Origin: JBQTJN01 sp052387095
GTDB lineage: Bacteria > Pseudomonadota > Alphaproteobacteria > Micavibrionales > Micavibrionaceae
Direction of reading: 5' to 3'
DNA length: 64,000 bases
Assembly: GCA_052387095.1 (NCBI GenBank)
Contig: JBQTJN010000019.1
Span: 4,541-68,540 of the forward strand
Positions 59,189 through 64,000 of the stretch are shown piece after piece. A program made the position numbers and the translations under genes. Position 1 is the stretch's first letter, and every line of letters starts with the position of its first letter. The notes beneath the pieces were generated by a model. The model was not told the origin of the DNA. It saw nothing but the letters and a program-made list of their open reading frames with translations, and did not search any database.

Positions 59189-61414
59189 ATGACTGCTTTA
59201 GATTCACTGAGTAACTCGAGTATTGTTAACGCCGCTCCCGCAGGCTTTGGACACACTTCCAGCAGTCCTGAATTTCGTTCAAAAAATTCTCTTACGGACT
59301 TATTACCGCCGGAATTAAGCAACAATCCTTTCTTCCATTTTTCTGAAGATACGAATTACATTCCCGCTTGGGACAAAATCAATCCTGAGCATGTCATGCC
59401 CGCGATTGAATTCGTTCTTGAAAAAATGAAGTCAGATATCCGCTCCGTCATAGAAGATAAGAAAAAACCTAATTTTAAAAATACGATAGATCCAATAGAG
59501 AGCTCCTTCTCTATGCCTATCTACTTTTTTCTAACCCTATACAATATATTGCCTGCAAACGATGAAGAAGAGGCTGCTTACGATAAGCTTCAGGACGAAG
59601 CCTTCCTAAAATTCATAGATGCTTTTAATGAAACTTTTCTTGATAAAAAATTGATTGAGAGAATAAAAGAAGCGGTTCAAAACACCCAAAAACAAAATCT
59701 GAGCATACCCAGACAGGGTTTAGTATATTCCTACAAAAGGTTGGCTTCTGAATACGGTCGTTTGAGTGAAAAGAAAAAAGCCATTTTGAAAGATGTCGAG
59801 CGTGAGCTTACTGTTGTGTCTTCCCAGTCTCTGAATGCGATTAAAAAAGCACAGCAAGAAACGGGAATTTATGTTTCAGATGAGGCCACATTAAAAGGTT
59901 TGCCTGATTTCCTGCTGCAGATTGCGCAAGAGCAGGCCAGACAAAAAGGCTATGATCAAGGGTGGTTTTTTAACACTAACCGCGAAACTTTCATGGTGTT
60001 TAAGGAATGTGCTGAAGATGGAAAGCTGCGCGAGAGTATGTGGAAAGCTTTCTACCAGCAGACAACAAAAGGGGAGTTTGATAACCGCGCTACCATCATC
60101 AAGTATATGCAGCTATTATCTCAATCCGCTAAAATTCTTGGATATAAAAATCCGGCGCATATGATTTTGAGAGACAGGCTCGCTGGAAATATTAAGAACG
60201 TTTCGGAATTTCTAATTGGTTTGCGTGACTCTGTCATTCCGCATGCCAGAAAAGAAATCAATGCCCTTAGAAAATTCGCAAAAGAGAATGACGGCATAGA
60301 AAAACTCAGGCCTTGGGACGTTAGTTTTTACCAACAAAAAATGGCTAAGGAGGCACTGGGCTTTGATACGGAGGACTTAAGGCCGTATTTCGAGCTGGAG
60401 AATGTAATAAAGGGAACGTTGCAGCATTTTGAAAAGCTCTACAAAGTGCGATTTGAATCAAATAGTAATTATCCGGTAACACACGAAGACATTAAGAGTT
60501 TCGATGTTAAAGACATCAAGACTGGCAAACACATGGGCATCATCTTCATGGATCTTTTAAGTCGCAAGGGAAAGCCTGCGGGACTTGCATGGAATATTAG
60601 TGTTTTACCTCAAGGCTTGTTTGAAGGAAAAGTCGGAAGGCCGATTGATACTATTGTAACTAAGTTCGCAAAATCAGCCAGCGGAGAGCCAACTCTTTTA
60701 AGCCATGAAGAGGTGACGATATTATTTCATGAGCTTGGCCATGCCATGCACAACGTTCTAAGTGAATGTTATTACCCAAGTCAGTCTGGAACATCCGTCA
60801 GAAGGGATTTTGTAGAGTTCCCCTCGCAGCTCATGGAAAACTGGGCGTATGAGCCGGAAGTTCTGGCAGAATTTGCGCAGCATTATATAACGGGAGAGTC
60901 TTTAGGCCGTGAATATCTGGAAAAAATTAAGAAATCCAAGAAATTTATGCCTGCTTTTAATATCTTGGAACAGGCCAAAAAGTCTTGGCTTGATTTGATG
61001 TGGCATATTGAACCTGCCAATGATACTCGCAAGATTGCAGATTTTGAGCGATCAGTGACCAGGGGCTTTAATTTAGTGGGACAGCAGCATTTAATTTTTT
61101 CTACCCAGTTCAGTCATGTCTTTGGCGGTGGGTATGGCGCGGGTTACTACAGCTATCAATTTGCAGAGGCGATGGAATCCGCCGTATTTGAATTATTCGA
61201 AGAAAAAGGCGTATATAATTCCAAGCTCTCATCTGCATTGCGGTCTATCATAAGAAAGGGCGCCTCGTACAATGAAGGGTATCTCTTTCAAAGATTAGTT
61301 AACCAAGAAGTCACACTAGAGCCGTTGTTAAGAAGAGCGGGGTTGATTAAGGAAGATAATGAGGTTGTATTCGAACTTGATTGGGATTTGGACGAGCCTG
61401 AATTGACGGTTTAA
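59189..61414 (+). CDS. M3 family oligopeptidase
   Basis: Zinc metallopeptidase of 741 residues, thimet oligopeptidase/oligopeptidase A group. The active site is VTILFHELGHAMHNVLSE (HELGH at residues 514-518) followed by the third ligand region VEFPSQLMENWAYEP. The C-terminal helical part with GGGYGAGYYSYQFAEAMES is typical. No signal peptide, so cytoplasmic peptide degradation is likely. Strongly AT-rich against the neighbours, with AT-ending codons: the gene came with the island. ATG at 59189 is chosen to avoid a weak longer start; the ribosome site is poor. Confidence 0.9.
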   Translation: MTALDSLSNSSIVNAAPAGFGHTSSSPEFRSKNSLTDLLPPELSNNPFFHFSEDTNYIPAWDKINPEHVMPAIEFVLEKMKSDIRSVIEDKKKPNFKNTIDPIESSFSMPIYFFLTLYNILPANDEEEAAYDKLQDEAFLKFIDAFNETFLDKKLIERIKEAVQNTQKQNLSIPRQGLVYSYKRLASEYGRLSEKKKAILKDVERELTVVSSQSLNAIKKAQQETGIYVSDEATLKGLPDFLLQIAQEQARQKGYDQGWFFNTNRETFMVFKECAEDGKLRESMWKAFYQQTTKGEFDNRATIIKYMQLLSQSAKILGYKNPAHMILRDRLAGNIKNVSEFLIGLRDSVIPHARKEINALRKFAKENDGIEKLRPWDVSFYQQKMAKEALGFDTEDLRPYFELENVIKGTLQHFEKLYKVRFESNSNYPVTHEDIKSFDVKDIKTGKHMGIIFMDLLSRKGKPAGLAWNISVLPQGLFEGKVGRPIDTIVTKFAKSASGEPTLLSHEEVTILFHELGHAMHNVLSECYYPSQSGTSVRRDFVEFPSQLMENWAYEPEVLAEFAQHYITGESLGREYLEKIKKSKKFMPAFNILEQAKKSWLDLMWHIEPANDTRKIADFERSVTRGFNLVGQQHLIFSTQFSHVFGGGYGAGYYSYQFAEAMESAVFELFEEKGVYNSKLSSALRSIIRKGASYNEGYLFQRLVNQEVTLEPLLRRAGLIKEDNEVVFELDWDLDEPELTV

Positions 61415-62250
61415 TTTTCCTCCAGCCACTTTCTAACCCGTTTTATACATCCGGGCATGTCATCTCTAATCTCATAGACCCAAAAGCGCATTACATCCCA
61501 TCCGAGTTCATAAAGACGTTGGTTTCGGATTTGATCGCGGCGGCATAGTTCGCCCGTCCAGTTTCTATGATATTTCTCACCATCGACCTCAATGTCTAAG
61601 CGCCGCTTGCCGTTTATAAGGGCGAGATCAAGAGCATATTTTTCGATACGATATTGAGGAAGTGTTTTTATTCCAGCATCATATAAGGCCGAATATAAAA
61701 TCCTTTCCCAGTCTGATACTTGCTCAGGGTTCGTAACAACGGGATAGCTTCGACCTAAATCATCACCATATCGTTTTTCTAAAACCTTCTGTTCTTCTTC
61801 ATTAAGTTTTTGTGTGTAGACAGCAAAATTCGACAGGTAATCTACATCGCATTGACTACATTCAGCTAAATCACCAACCACAACCAACTGTGCCCGCGCT
61901 CTGGTAATGGCGACATTAAATAAATTGCCATTACCTCGTAGGAAACCCAATTCACCTGCAGGCATGTCTTTTGAAACAACAGGTGAAAAAATCATAAGGT
62001 CGCGTTCATCACCTTGAAATTGATGGACATCTTCCTTCCAAGGCCACTCAGTCCTCACGGATTGCAGCCGCAGAGCCAATTCATCCAGATCGGGCGTGCC
62101 TTCCTCGCTACCAATTCCCAATTCACGTTCAAGCATGACCAGCTCATCCATGAGAGCTTCTCTTTCGGCATTCGTATAAGAGCGAAGAGGCTTTTGATTG
62201 ATAATTGGATAACTAAGATCTAGCCGCGGTTCGCCTGTATGCCGTGCCAT
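61411..62250 (-). pseudogene. C-terminal piece of a helicase with Vsr-like nuclease domain
   Basis: 279 residues. Residues 77-130 carry helicase superfamily 1 motifs V and VI (HQFQGDERDLMIFSP and NLFNVAITRARAQLVVVGD). Residues 180-279 look like a Vsr/DUF559-type endonuclease: DWERILYSALYDAGI, YALDLALINGKRRLDIEVDG, then a CRRDQIRNQRLYELGWDVM motif. The ATPase core with Walker A and B is missing, so this is the end of a much larger protein such as the helicase-nuclease proteins of defence islands. It cannot work as a helicase. It overlaps the peptidase gene end by four bases. Confidence 0.75.
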
Positions 62251-62601
62251 CAGGCGGCGGCTGCATTATGCCGTTCAATCAGAACACAGGGGCGGGAACC
62301 AATAGGAGGCGCGGTTTCCATGCGGTTTTCCACCCGAAGGCTTTAAAGCCGCCAACCATCCGACCACACGTCACTCACCCTTAGAGCCCTTGTAAAATGA
62401 TAGTCGTCATCAACAAAAAGCAGAGTTTTAGGAGGATTGGATTTTTTCATATTAATGCACTAGCATTTTTATGAATATTAAAAAAGATATTTTTCTCATG
62501 CAGCCTTAAAAACTTAAGCATTGAAAAAACATATTGATCCAAAGGCTTCTGAAGAGATGGATAACTTAGAAGCAGAATAAATTCTTTTCTGATTGGAGTA
62601 G
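62251..62601. other. degraded region upstream of the helicase piece
   Basis: No intact gene. A 35-codon frame at 62343-62450 (minus) reads as the start of a response regulator. A 23-codon frame at 62250-62321 (minus) ends on the ATG of the helicase piece (TGATG). The rest up to the tRNA is AT-rich and without clear signals. Confidence 0.45.
62343..62450 (-). pseudogene. fragment of a response-regulator receiver domain
   Basis: 35 codons: MKKSNPPKTLLFVDDDYHFT and then RALRVSDVW, ending at a TAA. The pattern KTLLFVDDD followed by a helix is the first strand and the acidic pair of receiver domains. The frame stops before the phospho-acceptor Asp. It is a broken gene, probably left over from island rearrangement; chance similarity is possible because it is short. 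Confidence 0.4.
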
Positions 62602-62676
62602 TGGTGGCTCGGGAGGGATTTGAACCCCCGACCAAAGGATTATGATTCCTCTGCTCTACCGCTGAGCTACCGAGCC
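62602..62676 (-). tRNA. tRNA-Met(CAT), intact copy inside the island
   Basis: Complete cloverleaf: acceptor GGCTCGG / CCGAGCC, D stem GCTC / GAGC, anticodon arm GAGGA-ATCATAA-TCCTT with anticodon CAT, T loop TTCAAAT, and an encoded CCA. The body is identical to the split gene; only two acceptor base pairs differ, and both changes are compensated. The anticodon arm fits elongator tRNA-Met rather than tRNA-Ile with lysidine. Confidence 0.95.
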
Positions 62677-62801
62677 ACATGAAATCGGTCAAAGACCCTT
62701 TTGTTACCCCTGCGTTACCCCACAGAGGGGACGGGGTTGGTTATAATTCATAACACCTTGGCATTACAAGCCAAATTGGCCGTGCTCGGTAGGAGATCAA
62801 T

Positions 62802-62841
62802 GGATTATGATTCCTCTGCTCTACCGCTGAGCTACTCAGCC
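62802..62841 (-). pseudogene. 5' half of the split tRNA-Met gene
   Basis: On the minus strand: acceptor GGCTGAG, TA, D arm GCTC...GAGC, A, and the anticodon arm GAGGAATCATAATCC, after which the sequence leaves the tRNA. It pairs with the 3' half at 58858-58904. mnmA ends 47 bases upstream in the same direction. Confidence 0.85.
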
Positions 62842-62887
62842 CTTAAAAGGCAAACCGCCCGCATATGGCCACCCCGGGCCTTTTGTG

Positions 62888-64000
62888 TCAAGCTGCGGCG
62901 GAAGTCCGGGGCAAAATCGTGTTTTCAGCGCCCATAATCCAGCCGCCACCGAGCACGCGACTCTCCTGGTAAAGCACGGCGGCTTGTCCCGGCGAGACGC
63001 CGTATTGAGGCTCCGCCAAGGTAATGCGTGTGCGTGCGTTGTCGCGCTCCACAGTGCAGGCAATGGGTTTCATCACGGAGCGGAATTTGACCAGCGCTTC
63101 AAAACACCCTTGCGCATCGCTCAGCCAGTTGCACTCCTGAATGTGAATGACAGTGCAGGCAAGCGCTTCTTTCGGCCCGACAATCACTGCATGCGCCGCC
63201 GTATCGATCCGCACGACATAGAGCGGATCGTTGTTTTCAGAATGACCGCCGCCAATGCCAAGTCCCTTGCGTTGGCCGATCGTGTAATGGATGACGCCTT
63301 CATGCCGCCCCAGTACGCGCCCGTCGGTGTGAATAATATCGCCCGGCTTTTCGGCTTCGGGCCGGATTTTTTTCACGATTCCTGCGTAATCGCCGTTCGG
63401 CACGAAACATATATCCTGTGAATCCGGCTTGTCTGCCGTGAGGAGCCCGAGTCGCTCCGCGTGGCCGCGTGTCACATCCTTGCGCCAGCCGCCCAGGGGA
63501 AAGCGCAGAAAATCCAGCTGTTCCTGCGTTGTCGCGAAGAGGAAATAACTCTGGTCTTTCGTATCGTCAATGGCGCGGTGCATCTCGGCAGCAGGCCCGC
63601 CGTTTTTAGTGCGCTGCACGTAATGGCCCGTCACCATGCAATCGGCGTTCAGATCGCGCGCCACCTGCAGCAGATCGCGAAACTTGACGCTCTGGTTGCA
63701 GCGCACGCACGGGATCGGCGTCTCGCCGCGCATATAGCTGTCGGCGAAATCGTCAATGACGGATTCGCGGAACTTGCTTTCGTAATTCAAAACATAGTGG
63801 GGAAAGCCGCGCGCCTCGGCGACGCGCCGCGCATCGTGGATATCCTGCCCGGCGCAGCAGGTTTTGGATTTCGATGTGGCCTGACCCCCCGCATTATTAA
63901 AGTCATACAATTGCAGCGTCACCCCGACCACGTCATAGCCTTCTTCATGCAAAAGCGCGGCGGCGACCGAGGAATCAACCCCGCCCGACATGGCGACCAC
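62888..64000 (-). CDS. mnmA: tRNA-specific 2-thiouridylase MnmA (5' end outside window)
   Basis: Thiolates U34 in tRNAs for Lys, Glu and Gln using ATP and a persulfide. The PP-loop MSGGVDSSVAAALL lies at the start of the visible part, both catalytic cysteines are present (IPCVRCNQ and SQDICFVPNG), and the IGQRKGLGIGG motif follows. At least 370 residues are visible; the start codon may lie just beyond the window edge since most MnmA proteins have a few more residues before this motif. Confidence 0.96.
   Translation of the reverse strand: MVAMSGGVDSSVAAALLHEEGYDVVGVTLQLYDFNNAGGQATSKSKTCCAGQDIHDARRVAEARGFPHYVLNYESKFRESVIDDFADSYMRGETPIPCVRCNQSVKFRDLLQVARDLNADCMVTGHYVQRTKNGGPAAEMHRAIDDTKDQSYFLFATTQEQLDFLRFPLGGWRKDVTRGHAERLGLLTADKPDSQDICFVPNGDYAGIVKKIRPEAEKPGDIIHTDGRVLGRHEGVIHYTIGQRKGLGIGGGHSENNDPLYVVRIDTAAHAVIVGPKEALACTVIHIQECNWLSDAQGCFEALVKFRSVMKPIACTVERDNARTRITLAEPQYGVSPGQAAVLYQESRVLGGGWIMGAENTILPRTSAAA

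Larger units (their letters stand above)
58893..62813. mobile_element. 3.9-kb genomic island in tRNA-Met
   Basis: Bounded by direct repeats of GGATTATGATTC (58893-58904 and 62802-62813), the anticodon-arm sequence of tRNA-Met. The inside is AT-rich and carries an M3 peptidase gene, the C-terminal part of a helicase-nuclease gene, a response-regulator fragment and a complete tRNA-Met. Pairs of short direct repeats near each end (ATACCCC / ATACCCT at 59035-59052 and GTTACCCC twice at 62703-62721) look like arm sites for a tyrosine integrase, but no integrase gene remains. Confidence 0.75.

Noticed and set aside
62250..62321. 23-codon ORF (METAPPIGSRPCVLIERHN) ending on the helicase-piece ATG
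   Set aside because: Too short to support; no ribosome site; it may be the tail of a phage-type gene but cannot be shown.
62755..62786. Possible tRNA-Thr remnant: TTGGC-TTGTAAT-GCCAA on the minus strand, with a TGT anticodon-like loop
   Set aside because: Only the anticodon arm can be formed; D arm, T arm and acceptor are missing, so it may be a chance hairpin or an integrase-site hairpin.

Overview
The window reads as chromosomal DNA of an alphaproteobacterium with moderately high GC. The evidence is the S10/spc/alpha ribosomal order, an alphaproteobacterial-type ornithine decarboxylase leader, DUF3126, the OlsB-OlsA ornithine-lipid pair, class II DAHP synthase, and the LpxK-WaaA lipid A/Kdo genes. 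The genus cannot be fixed from the sequence alone; a Micavibrio-like or other deep lineage is a guess.

Layout. 1-12.1 kb: the ribosomal protein superoperon from the end of rpsC through rplP-rpmC-rpsQ-rplN-rplX-rplE-rpsN-rpsH-rplF-rplR-rpsE-rpmD-rplO-secY-adk, then rpsM-rpsK-rpoA-rplQ. Two AT-rich orphan genes interrupt it (229-459 and 8904-9371). A ~35-bp repeat sits in five of its gene gaps, and an in-frame palindrome has lengthened L29. 12.2-20.2 kb: panBC, an alpha2-type glycyl-tRNA synthetase, a TrmN6-like methyltransferase, a lytic transglycosylase, an acyl-CoA dehydrogenase and a small secreted protein. 20.3-25.1 kb: an HTH/coiled-coil protein, SapC, ugd, cysQ and a divergent S24-like/Xre regulator pair. 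25.1-28.9 kb: a polyamine operon (ornithine decarboxylase, deoxyhypusine-synthase-like protein, agmatinase) behind a strongly folded leader that contains a 22-codon upstream ORF. 28.9-37 kb: pyrC, rpsD, trmJ, a GNAT protein, gltX, nadE and aroG. 37-45.7 kb: envelope genes (LpxL-like, lpxK, waaA, olsB, olsA) with two related secreted proteins. 45.9-57.3 kb: tRNA-Arg, a repeat-containing 670-residue unknown protein, an ABC export set, an RND efflux pair whose upstream region carries a MITE, and an LplT-like MFS protein. 57.4-64 kb: a methyltransferase, a 3.9-kb AT-rich island, and mnmA.

How the parts fit. Most genes are housekeeping genes in short, often overlapping operons. Cell-envelope functions dominate the middle: UDP-glucuronate, lipid A acylation and phosphorylation, Kdo transfer, ornithine lipids and efflux. 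The polyamine operon can make putrescine from ornithine or agmatine, and its DHS-like member may extend it to homospermidine. 

Most unusual features: (1) the ornithine decarboxylase leader, where the stop codon of a small ORF forms the loop of a hairpin; (2) a tRNA-Met gene split in its anticodon arm by an island that carries a second, intact tRNA-Met plus an M3 peptidase and a broken helicase-nuclease; (3) a palindromic element translated inside rpmC; (4) a 274-bp MITE with perfect terminal repeats and a TA duplication between two divergent efflux operons; (5) several families of palindromic intergenic repeats.
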